Of a stretch of 64,000 nucleotides of DNA, positions 49,403-63,107 are shown piece by piece; the stretch's first letter is position 1; every line of letters begins with the position of its first letter. The position numbers and the translations under genes were made by a program. Location of the stretch: the NCBI GenBank assembly GCA_014549065.1, contig JACDOX010000009.1:11537188-11601187 (forward strand), read 5' to 3'. The notes beneath the pieces are model-generated. The model was given only the letters and a program-made list of their open reading frames with translations. It was not told where the DNA came from and did no database searches. The stretch comes from Cardinalis cardinalis (lineage: Eukaryota; Chordata; Aves; Passeriformes; Cardinalidae).

Positions 49403-52400
49403 CACCTTCGCACCCCAACTCCACCCACAAGCTTTGAATTTGAATACTACTTTCAAAGAGCTAAACTTTCTAGTTTTTCCGAACCAAAACATTCAGAGTT
49501 AGTTCTGTAATTAAATAACATTACTGTCTCCTGTCAGATACTGTGTCTAAAGCTCAGAGACATTTCTGAGGACTTTTGGGGTATTTCTTGAAAGGTGATT
49601 TTAAAAAATTGGCAAAGATCCAAGTACAGGTAAGCTTAAGTCAAGACTCCTGATTTGCCTGAAGAGTGATTTGTCTCTTTTTGATTGGTTGGAAAATCAG
49701 TATGGGTTCCTGTTCTTTTAGTCCTTAGAAAAGTTGAATTGATGACTCAGAACTGTGAATGGTAATTAGATAAATAACTGTGCACAATATACAGATATGC
49801 GTGCACACATGCACATGTAATAGCACATAGAATTGTAATCAAACCTAAAAAAAGTTTGTAAAGGTCTCCACAAAAATGTATTTGGAAGCTATACTAAAAA
49901 ACTGTGTTCATAAGCAGAGATCTAAGCCAACATTTAATTGAAATTCCACAATTAATTAGTTGTGTAGACATTTATTTTTTAACTACAACATGAACCCAAA
50001 TCATCTTAGGTTTCAGATGCCCATATAATACAGTGCAATGCTCAGGAAAATGAGATGTGGATGCTCATTCCCACTGCTGCACTGACTGCACACAGTCCTT
50101 CCACAGAGGTCAGTGCAAGTCTCTCCTCAGCAATAAATGCTGAAACCATGGTATGTTCTCCTTGCTGCATGCCTCATGTATTTCAGTGAGATTAAAATCA
50201 TGTCTTCATGGGCAGTGAATGCTTAACATTTCTTAGCTGGGTAGATGAAATCCATCAGATATGGATTTTCCTGTTTGAAATTCANAGTGCTGCCTGATGG
50301 CTGCTAAAAGCACACATTTGTTACAAATATACTTGAGAGAATTAAGAGCTTTGGATCTTAGTGTGGATTTGGTTTGTTTTTTTCTTTTTTTTTTAATGAA
50401 TAGTAATTAGGAAAACAAAGTGCAGAAGCAAGATGGTGAACTCAAGCAAAACAATTTATTGAGTTCTACCCTGCTTTGCTTAGCTGCTTGATGTATTAGG
50501 AGGCTGAAACCAAAGCTCCCAGGCATATCAGTCATTTAACTGCCCTTTTCTATGTTTCATGAAATAAGTATGTTTTCCTGAGAGAATTTGCATATAAATT
50601 TCTTCTTCTCTTCCAGGACTTGTCCCTGAAGATTTACAGATGTAATTTGTTTGCTCCTGTATTGTCTATCCAAACTATATCCACTCAGTCTTTTTTCCAA
50701 AACTTACACCAAAAGAAGTCTCCAAGGTTTGTATTTGGACCACTCAATTTGGACAACTTAGGTTACATTCTAAATCCAGTTTAGTCCAGATGTAGAAGTT
50801 AACCTTGGGTACCCATTTTGGTTTCAGCTTAGACAATTCAGAGTTGTAATTTCACACGCTCTTGCTGACTGTCTGCTCAGGTCACATGTAAGAGCATTTG
50901 GAAGTTTTAAAGCCCATAAAAGAAGTCCTAATTGCTCTCTGGTGCTGTGAAGAGATAATAAGCAGGTGGGTTCTCATACAGCTTACAAATAAAATTGTGT
51001 TTTGTCTAAAAATGCATCCCCAAAGCTAAGCCCCTACCTTCTCCTGGCACCAGCTTTAGATGTATCTCCATTTCACTTGCACCTTTGCTTTCTCCTGTTT
51101 TCAGGGGATGGATTTATCTTAGCCTGTTTCCACACAGCCTTGTTCTACTCTGACAGAACTGTTTCCTGTGAGAGTCTCAGTAACTCAAATACAGCCGCTC
51201 ACAGGGGCTTCCCTGCCACCTCAAACCCAGTGACTCGATGCAGATGGTTAGACTTGTCTCCAGACCAGCTTTGTGCCTTGCTAATGAAGATAGGAGGGAG
51301 CTCAGTCTTTCCCACAGCTCCCTGCTTGGGCCCTGAGACTGAGCAGTANCCAGCTGCCAAGTTTTCTTCTGGCCTTTTATAATGGGCTACTTTCTCTGTC
51401 TCAGTGACCAAATCCTGCTGGACCTGCCCTAGAGAGCTTCAAATCAAATAGGACTATTCCAGAACGTTTTTCCTCTTTTCCTATAAAGATCTGGTTGACC
51501 CTGTTACTGTTAATATTTAACAGCTTTACAAAGCTAGTCATCAGATTTTTAATACCTTTTTGATTCCCCTGTTCTGAGATGCCTTTGTTCATTATGTTAT
51601 ACAGAAATTTGCACAGATTCAGGTGGCTNATGTTACATCTGTTCTGAAAGCATTCTCTGATGTTTTTGCTTTGTTTTTGCTTGTATTTTGGAATACATAA
51701 GTTTTAGAATTCAGGCATTTCTCTTAATTTCATATTAAACACATTTCCAAGTCTTATGATCTACTGCTTAGAATAAATAAGGAAATTTACATGGGAGGAA
51801 TGAGAAGTAATGAAGGAGATGTGTGCTCAGTCCCAGCCTACTGATGCTCTGAGAAAAAGCCAGAGACAGACAGACCTGGAAATCATCAGTCTTCCAGTGC
51901 TCTTAAAGTTGAAATGTATTGTAAGATATAGTGGTTGAAGTAAACAAAATTTATTTGAGAACTGGTCAAATTTCTGTTGTTAGTGCTTTAACCACATACA
52001 AGTTTTTTATTACCTGAAGGCTCTTTGGATGAAATTTGACTAAAATTTTCAAGAAAGCCTTATACCCCAAAATTTAGGAGCTGAGACACCCTCTTACACC
52101 TATGACAGATGCAGGTTCCATTTTGTTTCCTTCCTGGCCTGAAATAGGTCAAATATGTTCATGGCTATTGTAGGTAGGTGCTGTCTGGGTTGGGATATGC
52201 CCTGATGATTGATGTCCCTGGTCACACATGGCAAGACTGTTTATTTGTGTAATAGACATTTGTGCTGGAGCAGGCACTGAATCTCAGGCCTGTTCTNTCG
52301 GGGTCTGTTAGGTAAGAAAGTGATTTTTCTCACATTAGCTCAGGAAATATTTGCTAACACTTGCAAATGCATTACTAAAGGAGAAGCTGGTGTCTTAGAA

Positions 52401-54727
52401 GTGGTCCAGACATTCTCTTGAGAGTTGGAAGGCCATGGTTCAACTATCCCTGTCTACTTTATTTTCATGACAAAGCCACATTTCANTCTATGGCTGAAAA
52501 CACAAAAGCTCAGCAGATTTCTATTGCTGAATATTTCAAGCTGGTAACTGGAGCTCAGGTAAATTTTTGCTAGGAATCTGATGATTTGTCCTGAAGAATA
52601 ATGGTTTTCCAAAATACATCAGCCCAACATTTTTCTCTTTTTAGTTGAATAAATTACTCAATAAATTTGCACTATCTACAGTTTATTGGTAATATTTTTC
52701 AAATTGGCTAGCAGAAGAGATGCTAAGGATTTAAAATAAGATAATCTTTAATTACTGCTTGCAAAACAAAAGAGCAATCCGTGAGGATTTTGGTATCTCT
52801 GGAGGCATTTCCACTTATATATGGATGTTTATAATGCAAATCACTTGACACAGGCTGTCATGAAAAGCATGGAGCATCCCTTACATAGTTTTAGATGAAG
52901 ATGTGGGTTTGTCATGTAGCCAGTTCTTATCCCATACTTTGTTTTGAGTCTTGATGAGATGAGCTGCCTGGAAGGCATTGCTGAATGACACATTTTAAAA
53001 TCACTAAGTCATTTGAAGACCCCTATTAAATGTACTTGCTCTTGTATTGTTTAATGCCCTTTCCACAACAATAAGGAAACTGTCATGGTCTATTACATCA
53101 AGGAGTTTCAAGGTTTTCAGCATATGTGGAACTTAATTGCTCAGTTGTGTTTGATAAGAGAAAGCCTGATCCTGGTAGGATTTAGATTTAACTTTGAAAT
53201 ATTTTTTTCCATCCCACAGGGGAGCAGTGAATAAGTGAAGAGGAATTCTGTGATGAGGGGGATTGGAAAGTGGGGTTATACCACAGCTTGAGAAGAAGAC
53301 TTTTTATCTGGTCATCTTAATTGGGCAAGTCAGTTATGATCAGTAACACTTCATGTCTGAAATTCTTATACTGAAGTAAATGCATTTTAATAAATTAAAA
53401 TAACTAGCTCTGTCTAAAACCAGAAAATTTGCTGTACTGCAAAATTAAAGCCAATGACTCCTTCCCTGACTGAGTAACTGATACCAAATTTTCAGTACAA
53501 CTTGAAATCTGTGAGCCAGCAGTTTCCTATTTTGTTATACTGTAATTGAGAAAGATGGGGAAAATTTATGTTTTGAACAACTTATTTTTGTACTTAGTAT
53601 CACAGGGNCATTTTTTAACAAGCCCCTTTCCATTAATTAGGCTTCCTTCTGTTTCTGGCCTGCCTTGGTCCTTGGGTGCTAAACTCTATTACAGGGTGGG
53701 CCANAATATTCATAATTCAGGCAGTCTTCCAGAGCTGCCACCTTGCTGTGGTCTCTCTGTAGGCCTCCTTTGTATTCATTGTTCTTATTTCAAATTTATG
53801 TCTGTTTATCTGTGACCCAGATCCTCTTAGTTTTCCTAATGCTTTGCCTCAAAGATCTGAAACCTTTGGCTTCTAGTGAGTATCAGTGACATGATATCCC
53901 AAATCTAACTAGAATTCATGGTCCTTAAGTAATAATGGATGGGTCTCTCTTTATTCTCTTTATTCTTGCTAACTTATATGAAAGTTTGCAAAGATGAAGA
54001 TGAAGGATTCCATCCTGTTCTTTTTATTTTTTTTTCCAATGGGCAGTAAACACATCTCAGTGAAATTCCAGCTGAAACCATGGACACAACTGCTTTCTTA
54101 GCCCCACTGTTGCTTATGTGCTAATGTCTTTTTTTATTAAACATTGCTTTTGCTTTGGGGCCAATACCCAATCAGCATGACCTCTGCAATGGAGTGTATG
54201 CATTTTTTCTGCTGAGTTTCTCTCTTTCCTAGTAGTGCTGGTCTTTTTCTCCAAGCTGTGCAGACTCTCGTGGTGTTGACACTCTCAACCTGCATGATGT
54301 GCTCCACAGAACCCTCCATCTTCTCCCAAGTTCCTGACATTGCCTTGGCTTGTGTATTCATCAGAATGTGCAGTTTTAGTCATCCACACAGACTTCACAG
54401 TTTTAGTGGGCTCCAGAGCTGAGTCCCTCCTGTGGCAGCTCTCACAGCTGCCATGTCTCAGATGTTCCACCACGTCCTCACTGTGTCCATGCCGTGGTAC
54501 CATTTTGCTCTCTGCTTCAGTCTGAACTGGGTGGGGGTCTTTTCTTGGCAGTTCTAGTTGCCTTGTCAAGGTTAAATCTGGAATTTAGCAGTCTCATTTC
54601 TGACCTGGATTTTCCAGATCCTGAATATTATATTTTTATCTGTGTCTCAGCCACAAGTTGTAAAACTAACTCTCCATATGTAGACCAGGTATAAAATCCT
54701 CAATGTTTTCACCTTCTTATTTTACTT

Positions 54728-54766
54728 CCCCCCCCCCCCCCTTACTTTCTTTTTTTTTGTGGGGGG
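54728..54766. repeat. C14 / T-rich / G6 homopolymer cluster
   Basis: Fourteen consecutive C (54728-54741), a T-rich stretch, then six G (54761-54766). The C and G tracts could pair as a hairpin with a T-rich loop, or the C tract could form an i-motif. Such runs are also error-prone in sequencing. Confidence 0.85.
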
Positions 54767-55214
54767 AGTATGGGAATTGTTTTTTCATCTTAGTGTGAAG
54801 AATAGTTTACCACAAGTTACTCAGAGAAGTGGTGGGATAACTCTTGTCAGATTTCAAAGAGTTGTTCAACAAACTTGTGGTTTGATTATTAATGCCGTTA
54901 TTCAGTGGTCATGCATAGGGATGGGGCTGGAAAGAGTACTTTTATCTTGCCTGACCTTCAACTGTTTGTAAGATGAACTTTGGAATAACACAGAACCCCA
55001 AAGTTCCAGCTGCTCATGCTGTGAGGTGCTTCCTAATGCAGAATGTTGAACATGCTTCTGAAAGCCTCTCACTACAATCCTTGTCTTCAAATATTGACAT
55101 NATGTAATTCCTTTTGTTACACAGTATTCTAATGACGTGTTGCAGACCACTGTGTTACCAGCAGGACAAAGAAAGTGAGGGCACATCCACAGTGCTGAGC
55201 TCCCCAGTGAAGGA

Positions 55215-55817
55215 GATGTACACATACTGGAAAAAGTGCACCGGAAGGTTGCAGAGGTGGTGAAAAGATGGAATGTCTGTCATTCGAGGAGGGGCTGAGA
55301 GAGCTAGGACTGTTTAGCTGCAGAAGAGATGGCTCAGGGGGATCTCAGACCTGATTGTGTGCACCTCCTTGTCCAGAGGAAGGCCACAGAGAGGATCAGA
55401 AGGCTGGACCGTGTCTTCAAGAGACTGATTTGGGGTTTTAGCCTGAAGAAATCTTTGGGGAGACCTTACAGCATCTGCCAGTACCTAAAGAGGGGGGGAG
55501 CTACAACAAAGCTGGAGAGGGACTTCTTTCAAGAGCATGTGGGAATAGGACAAGGGGTAGTGGTCTTAAACTGAATGAGAGTAGATCCAGATTAGATATT
55601 AGAAATAAATCCTTTAAAAGGGTGATAAAGCTATGGGACATGTTGTCTGGAGAAGCTGTAGATGCCTTATCCCTGGAAGTGTTCAAGGCCAGGTTGGATG
55701 GGGCTTTAAGCAGCCTGCTGTAGTTGAAGGTGTCCCTGCCCACATCAGGAGGGTTGGAACTAGAAGGTCTTTAAGGTGCCTTCCAACCCAAACCATTTCA
55801 TGATTCTTTGACTCTAA
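55215..55817 (+). mobile_element. CR1 LINE 3' fragment, about 600 bases
   Basis: A good plus-strand CR1 match. It has GAGGAGGGGCTGAGAGAGCT and GGACTGTTTAGC near 55290-55318, GGAGAGGGACTTCTTTCAAG near 55515, GAATGAGAGTAGATCCAGAT near 55573, and GTTCAAGGCCAGGTTGGATG near 55681. It closes with GGTGCCTTCCAACCCAAACC and ATGATTCTTTGACTC at the 3' tail. The 5' end is truncated and there is no open reverse-transcriptase frame. It is better preserved than the other copies here. Confidence 0.95.
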
Positions 55818-55935
55818 GTAAAGAAGGAAAAGCCAGANTCTTTTGCAACATCAAGTGACAGGNTGAGAGTAAATTGAAATTCAGGAAATTACATGCAAAT
55901 ATAAAGTAGAAATTTTTTTTCCTTTTGTAATGTGA

Positions 55936-56112
55936 GGATGATTGAAGACTGGAACAGGCTGTCCAGAAAAGTTGTGGAATCCCCATCCTTGGACATATTC
56001 AAAACTCAACTGGNTATAGCCCTGAGCAACCTGCTGTAGGTGACCCTGCTTTGAGCAGGGGACTTGGACAAGACAGTCTCCAAAGGTGCCTGNCAAATTC
56101 AACAATTCTCTT
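55936..56112 (+). mobile_element. Second CR1 LINE 3' fragment
   Basis: A plus-strand CR1 terminus: GACTGGAACAGGCTGTCCAG, CATCCTTGGACATATTCAAA, CAACCTGCTGTAGGTGACCC and TGCTTTGAGCAGGGGACTTG, ending in CAACAATTCTC. It lies about 120 bases after the preceding CR1, in the same orientation. Its distinct sequence in the tail ('GTGACCCTGCTTTGAGCAGG') shows that it belongs to another subfamily and is an independent insertion. Confidence 0.93.
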
Positions 56113-58756
56113 ATTTGGTGAATCTATATATGTAGTATGTATAAAAGAAAGGTTAAACGGTACAAAGGTGATCTTATAACTGAACCCACACACATCCTAC
56201 TCTCAGCTACAACTGGTCTGTTGCCCAGTATAAGCTAAATTAATGGAAAAATGCCATACTATGGTCACAGGTTAGAATATTGTTGCTGGAACAGTAATGA
56301 ATGGTTCTTAACTTCTACCCATGAGGTGCTCATGTTTCACTATGGTGTGGGTCATACACTGTACAAACACAGTTGTAATGTCCCTGTCAGGATTGCTAGC
56401 TGCCTGTTCAAGCCAATTGGAGTGACTTTAGGCAACGTGTACTTAAATTTCTGTTTAAACGTCATGGCCTGGAAATGGTGAGCACACCCCCACAGGTGGT
56501 GACACTAAACAAGCAGTATCAGTCACAGGGAGCTGATAGAGGGTGGGTGTTCCCATTCTCCTGCTGGCACAGCTCCAGCTGATGGCTTGATGATAACGTG
56601 NCTCTATCTTGGCATTCAAATGCAAAATGCTCATTTAAAATTGCTCTTTTTAAATTTTTTTTTTCGGGAGGTGGCATAAACAATGCTATCCCAAATCTTN
56701 TGAAATACTAATTGGGGAAAAGGCTGATGTATGTTTCAGCAATGCTTTGGACAGAGGTACAGGAGCTGGGACAGAGCAGCCTTCTCTCATTTGCCCTCCC
56801 TCTCCACGAGGTCATTCCAGCAGCTGACAATGACTGAAATAGAAGCAAGCTTAAGCAGTGTGGTCTTTCTGCGTCCAGCTGTTCCCTGTATCTAGCTGTA
56901 TCACTTGGAGATTCCCTGGGAGGCAGGGAATTCCCACATAGTCAAGTCAAAGATAGTCTAATATCTGTGTGCCAAAAAAACTGTATGGAAAAAATGGAGA
57001 TGTGAGTGTGATCTGAAAGCAGATCACTTAAAAGTAGATCACTACATGAGGAGCCATACGTAAGTAAAAATACATATACTAGAGCTCCTGTGTCAATTAT
57101 CTGTTAGGAGCCATTTCTCCTTTTAACATGTCTGAATGAGAAGAAAAATGAAGGTGTAGTTTCTAGTTTTGTGTTGAGAGACTTGTAGCTATCCTGCTAG
57201 GTTTTCAGAGCTGGATGCATTGACTCATTACAAACACCAGCAGGCTGGGATTTCAGTTCCTGCCCTCCTATTCTGTATCGTGCAGCTGCTGGAAAGCTGC
57301 CTGCAACCAGCAGCCTCCCACATTCTGCAGGTGTTGCTGGGCAGAAATAACCAGAGACCAGCTGGTAGCACCCACCTCCTTTCTGGAATGAGTGGAGGGA
57401 ATATAAATCAGCAGCGCAGGAAGAATGGAGGAAATGCNTGTCTTTGCTTGGCTGTTGTGGAGCTCTGCTGTTTGCTGCTTTGGTGGGTTGGTTAGCAGGG
57501 CTGAATCCAAGCTGCTAGTTCAGGACACAGNGTTGATCCCTGCAGTGATCCCAGGTTTTAATCAAAAAGTTAAAAATCAAACTGAAGGTAGTGGATGACA
57601 GTCGTGTACGTGATGCCAGTTATTTGGAGAGAAGCAATTATTCAATGCTATATTCATGTGGCTGCAACATGCCAAAAGACCACAGGCATGGGAGTCAGTA
57701 ATTATTGCTGTTATTCTTATTACAGGTTTGTATGGTAGGCACTACTTTCACCTGGTTCATATGAGGATTGAATAATAAACTGTAGACAGCTTATAAGCTC
57801 TACTATCTGTTCTAGCTCCCTGTACTTTCTAACTAAAGATCCTAAAAAGCTAAAAGTTATTNGCAGTTTTGGATGAGCTTTATGTGGACACTTTGGTATT
57901 GCAAATGTCACATTGTGTGTGTGCAGAGCTGTTCTCTATGGTTAGGAGCTGAGACCTTTGGCATGATTTCCTATAAAATCTTTCTTTCTTCCTCTTTTAG
58001 AAGAAAAAGAATCTATCAGATGGTGGGTTCAGCTAAGGATACCTTCATAGCTTTGAGAGGTATTCCTTGCACTTCTATTTCTTCTTTCTATTGACCAGTA
58101 AGATTGTCACACCTGTATTTCCTTGCCAACTTCCTGGNTGATGTGTGCATGAGATCAGCATCTAGCTTGCTTGACTGTGTTTCTCATGTGGCTGTTACAC
58201 AGAACCAGTCCCACGTTTTGGTTTTAACTGTCCTGGCTCAGCCCAAAAAATAAATAACATTCTTATAGCTGTTAAATTAGAGTCATCATAAAAGTCTAAT
58301 AATTACTGTAAGAAGTAGCAAGCTGCATCTTGAACTTTGAGACCATCCTTTTGGTGATTGACACTGCTATGTCNATGAAACTTAAGCATGAATGCACCAT
58401 AATAATAAGAATTTTCCAACTGTCTCCTTGATTCAGTCAGATTGGTTGTGAAATGAAACCACCCCATTTTCTTCTGTTAAATACAGAAAATGTAGGAATT
58501 TAAAACTCCTGATACAAGTAGCTCTACCTTTAACTATTTCAGTTGCAGGCTGTAAGAGTTTCTGGGAGAAGCCATCGTGAGGCACTCCAGCAAAGTTAGT
58601 GNGGCCATTTGTTGCTGAATGTGCCTTTGTCTAGCAGAGCTTGGGTCTGCATTACTCACAAGCTTTTTNGTTCCTTTGGATTTGGAAAATGAGGAAAAAG
58701 AGTTTAATTAAAAAAATCTTTTTCAGATAACTGACACATGCCTTGAAGANTAAAGA

Positions 58757-58872
58757 TGCTTAAAGGAGCACATGATGTGATTTTTGGAGGGGTCCTCTTT
58801 GAGGACAGGAGTTGAACTTTGNTGATCTTTGTGGGTCCCTTNAAACTCAGCATATTCTATNTTTCTATGGTC
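58757..58872 (+). mobile_element. CR1 LINE 3'-end fragment
   Basis: GATCTTTGTGGGTCCCTTNA, then AACTCAGCATATTCTATNTT, matches the CR1 end 'GATCCTTGTGGGTCCCTTCCAACTCAGCATATTCTATGATTCTATG' on the plus strand. About 115 bases remain, 5'-truncated. Confidence 0.85.
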
Positions 58873-59784
58873 AGATTAAAAGAATAATGATGTTAGTTTA
58901 AAAGAAGAAGTGTTAAATTCACAAAGGTCTGAAGAAAATGGAACTGGTGCTTTGTGTTTACAGCTAATTTAAATTGAAAAGCAAAATTGTTCCAGGAGTA
59001 TTATTCTTACAATCACAAGGTTTTCTTCCTGTCACTAACGTTGCTCATGTAAAGAAAATTACTCCTTTTACTCTGCAACACCTGATTCTATTAGCAAAGT
59101 GAATCTATTAGCAAGGACCCCTCCAAGAAAGTCTCAAGAGTTTTGCCTTCATGAGAACACATCCTGTTGCCATATTTCTTTCCTGTGGCCTGTTTGGTGA
59201 GCAAACCTTTTGTAAGTTCATACAGTGATCTGGTTCACACTCAGCAGAGAGACTTTAGCTTCCAAATTCTATGTGCATCTGTCTCACTGCTATTTCTAAA
59301 AATTTTAAAGTCAAGCTCGATTCTTGGCCACTTGTCAAAAGGTCATTGTTTNATTTTTGTACAGGAATGTTAATGTTAAGTCAGCCCTTAAGTGAATCTC
59401 AAACTGAACACCCTTTGCTTTTTGTGACTGCATCAGCTGGTATGATAAATGCAGCTTGCCTTGCAAACTACTTTATATAGAAACCTTGCTAGATAAAATG
59501 CTTTGGTTGAAATGGAAGATACATTGTGTTGGAGTTGAATTCTGTAAAGCCTTCTAACCGGTTCCAGAACAGGGCTGCTCTCCAATTTGCTTGGTTTCAG
59601 TGAAATCTGCCTTGTGTGTGAGTCTTGCCCAGGATGACTCGCAGAGCTGGCGAGCAGGAATCTCTAATAGCAGTAGCTCTGGGTGTTGGTTCTCTNCTCT
59701 GTGGCACCATAGCAATTGGGAGTGGCTTTGTTTAATTAATAATCAAAATATCCTACTTGCTACCTTTAGTTTGACTAGGGAAGT

Positions 59785-59812
59785 GGAGAGAGGGAGAGAG
59801 AGAAAGAGAGGC
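59785..59812. repeat. Imperfect (GA)n purine tract
   Basis: A run of GAGAGAGGGAGAGAGAGAAA followed by GAGAGG; short and interrupted. Confidence 0.8.
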
Positions 59813-60648
59813 AGGAAACCTTCCTGTGGCATATAACAGTAATGAGGTTTAATATTACAGGAGATAAATGACAAAGTTTATTCTATCCATGAAGGAAGAT
59901 ACCCTTTTACTTTCTCTTTGTGTGTTCNATGCAAGATGGTATTGCATTCTGAGTGTGTTGGAGACAGCACTCTAATGCAGGAATGCAGCTCAGTCAGCAA
60001 AGCTGAGAGGGATGAAGGTTACTGCTGGGTTTACTCTGCTGGTTGAACAGCAGCTTGCACCTAAGTTCTACCAAAAATATTGCTCCAATTCTTCTAACAG
60101 GAAATGAATTGGATATAAAACTAAATGCAAACGAAAGCTCCACCCTACGGTTTTGGGGGTTTTGTTATATTATTCTATGTTTTAAAGATTGTGTTATTCA
60201 CCAGTTCATGCTAAGTCATGAATTTAGCAAAGATATTAATGAAAGACCCACCAACATCTCTTTGCCCATTTGCTACAGGTGCCAGGATTGATATTTTGGA
60301 AAATAAACACATATTTGGAGGCTGGAGTAGGAACAAACTTGTTCATTGTTTTGGTGAAGCTTTCCTGCCCTGGGGCCTATTCATAGGTTCTGCACCAAGC
60401 AACTTCAAAATAACAGTGGAGTTAGATTCAGACTATTCTTTTTTTCCATTCATTCATTTAAAATCTTTTTTCTTCAGGCTTCTGCAGAAGGATGAAAACT
60501 ATGATTTAGGCAAGCTTTTTGGAAGGGGTGATTGGGGATCCAGGGAGTTATTTGTTGTCAACCAAACATTTTAAACAAAAAAATTAAATTTAAAAAAAAG
60601 TGCTTGATCAAAGACTTGCATTATTGTTGTGTCAAATTGTCATTTTGC

Positions 60649-60664
60649 AAAAAAAAAAAAAAAA
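60649..60664 (+). repeat. Poly(A) tract, 16 bases
   Basis: An A16 run followed by GAAAAATG, in an AT-rich region without a recognisable retroposon next to it. Confidence 0.8.
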
Positions 60665-63044
60665 GAAAAATGTATTTGGATATGAAAGTAAGATTTTTTG
60701 CAAAATTTCTCATTGAAGTAAAAATTTATTTAGAAAAAGTAATTATTTTGGCTTCAATTCCTAAAATGAGANTGTCACAGAGAATTGCTTGTGCTGTTTC
60801 TACTTGTGAAGATCCACAGTGTGAATAATTCTCTAAGTGAAAGCATGAGTCAGTTACAAAGTCTGTGTTTTAGAAAGGACTTAACCAGTTNAACAGTCTG
60901 GTGGGAGATTGGTAGGATGAAATAATTTTAATCATAATTAGATGGTGGGGTNAGATGTAGCATAACACATGAAATTTGTAATTTTCCATAGAGTCTCCCA
61001 CCCCGGTAGAAAATCAGATAGCAGAATTTTGCCTTATAGAGTAAAATGGAGAATTTAAGTGCTCCTTGAAGCGTTGAGAGGATTTTAAAATTGTTAGAGC
61101 AAGAGATTCAAATTTTTGAAATTCTTATTCGTTCAACCTGCAACTTCGGGACAAAAAGCCACTGAAATCTGAACAATATTGAACTCAACACTTGAATCTA
61201 CAAACCGGATTTGCATTTTGTGCCTACTATTACGAAATTTACTTGTGACTTTCTACTAAGTACCCTGATGTTCTTTTTGATTAGAAACACTTTGTTAAAC
61301 ATGGTTTAGGAGTTTAGCACAGCACAATGACTACAGCTTTTACCATTCTGAAGGAGTTTGTTTTGGATATGAACTTGGGTCATTCCAGAGCTCTTGTGGG
61401 GCATCTTAATATGACATCTACGCTTTGAATCCAATTTTTCATTGCGGCTCTACCATTTACACCTCCAAAGATGAAACGAAATAACCAACTGTAAAGCTCT
61501 AAAATTATTCACACAGATCAATGCAATGGAACTGTGTCAGTGAAACTGTGTTGGCAAACTGTTACTATTATAATAACAAAAAGAGAAATTATATAAATGG
61601 AGAGGTGAGAGCACAGGGTGCTTGTGAGGTTGATGGAGTCCCCTGTGCCAGAGCTACTGGAGCACAGTGTTGTTGTAAGCACACACAGCAAGTGGAGGAA
61701 TTAGCAGGTCACAGCATAGCCACACAAATGTTTGGAAAAGCTTTTCCTTTTGAGTGGTAAATCTTAGCTTATCTGATATAATACTGTGCAAAAATTGGCC
61801 CAAGCTCCACTGGGGCTGCTTGGGGCAGAGAAGTGATCATACTGTCACTTTAACAGANGAAGTGCACTGGGCTCACCATTATGGGTAATCAGTTAACTGC
61901 TTAACTGAGTGCCTTCATTCCTAAACTCCTTTTCAGTCACTGAAGAACTTCCCCTTTCTTCTTGGGTGAGCTTGGCCATGGTGCTGAGTTCCTTTGCCAG
62001 CTCTATATGAAGAGTTTCACTTCTGCCAGACATGGTTTTAAGGTTAAGCTGTCTGAGGTACAGCTTGTCTGTCATGTGTAAGTGCTCAGTCGTGTCCTGG
62101 TTCCTGTCCCCAGTTCCTGGGGACTGGCTTTGAACAGAAGCCCCAGCTCAGAGAGANATCTCAGCCCTCTCCCTGGGAGCATGATAATTTATGTGTTGTG
62201 ATTATAACTCCTGGTTTGAAAACAATGTGGTGGGACTACTTTTTGTTACTGACTCGAGTTTTTAAACTAATCCTTAGTTTTTTCCCAATTATAGTGATGT
62301 CAGTGTTTAATAATCTTTGAAATATTGTCTCTGTGGCACAGAATATGGAAATATAAGTCAATATAATGCAGGGGTGTAGCAGGTGTGTGTTCAGGCATCC
62401 TGAACAGGATGTGCTGGCGGAAGTGTCCTGGAACTACCTTCCTCTTAATTCCTGCATTTAGCTCACTTGCAAAGCTAATTGGATATAGTTTCTTCNTGTA
62501 AGCAGTAGCTTGGCTTGTACTTCTACTCTGTTTAATGACTAATCTCTTCCAATCTATATATGTTTAATCAGGAGATGACCTAGGTCAGATAATAAGTCTG
62601 CTGCATGTTCTATTTGCAGTATGTTGTGCTAAGCAATAGCAAATCTGTTGAGTATTCTTGTAGTGCAAATCCCTTTCAATCACTTTTACTGATGGAGAGA
62701 AAACGTGTCAGCTTCTGAGTGGCTGCCTGCTTGTTCCTGACTGACTTGATGTTTTCAAGAAGAGTTTCAGGGAATAAATATACCCATGCTATATTTATCC
62801 ATGATGGTTTCAATTTGTCAAGCCACTGCTAATTTAAGTTGCAAAGTACTTCCTTTAGTATTAAGCAATTATTTCTAGGTTGATTAGTCTTAAATAATTT
62901 GTCCTAAATCTCAGACCTGTCCTGAATCCTGTATACTTTTTACCTGTTGTTTCCTGTTTTGATAAATGCAAATCTCTATATATCATAAAAATCTGATCCA
63001 TAGATTTCAAATTGCCATGTCTGTCAAATCTACATTCTAAATAC

Positions 63045-63107
<63 letters not shown>
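63045..63107. repeat. (ATCT)n tetranucleotide microsatellite, about 15.8 copies
   Basis: An uninterrupted ATCT repeat over 63 bases. Perfect tetranucleotide tracts of this length are usually highly polymorphic, so the locus is a likely length-variable marker. Confidence 0.97.

Noticed and set aside
61893..62075. 60-codon minus-strand frame considered as an AGR3 or pseudogene exon.
   Set aside because: It contains none of the AGR family motifs (WGD, CxxS-like site, YVPR, GRYSNRLY) and has no clear splice sites.
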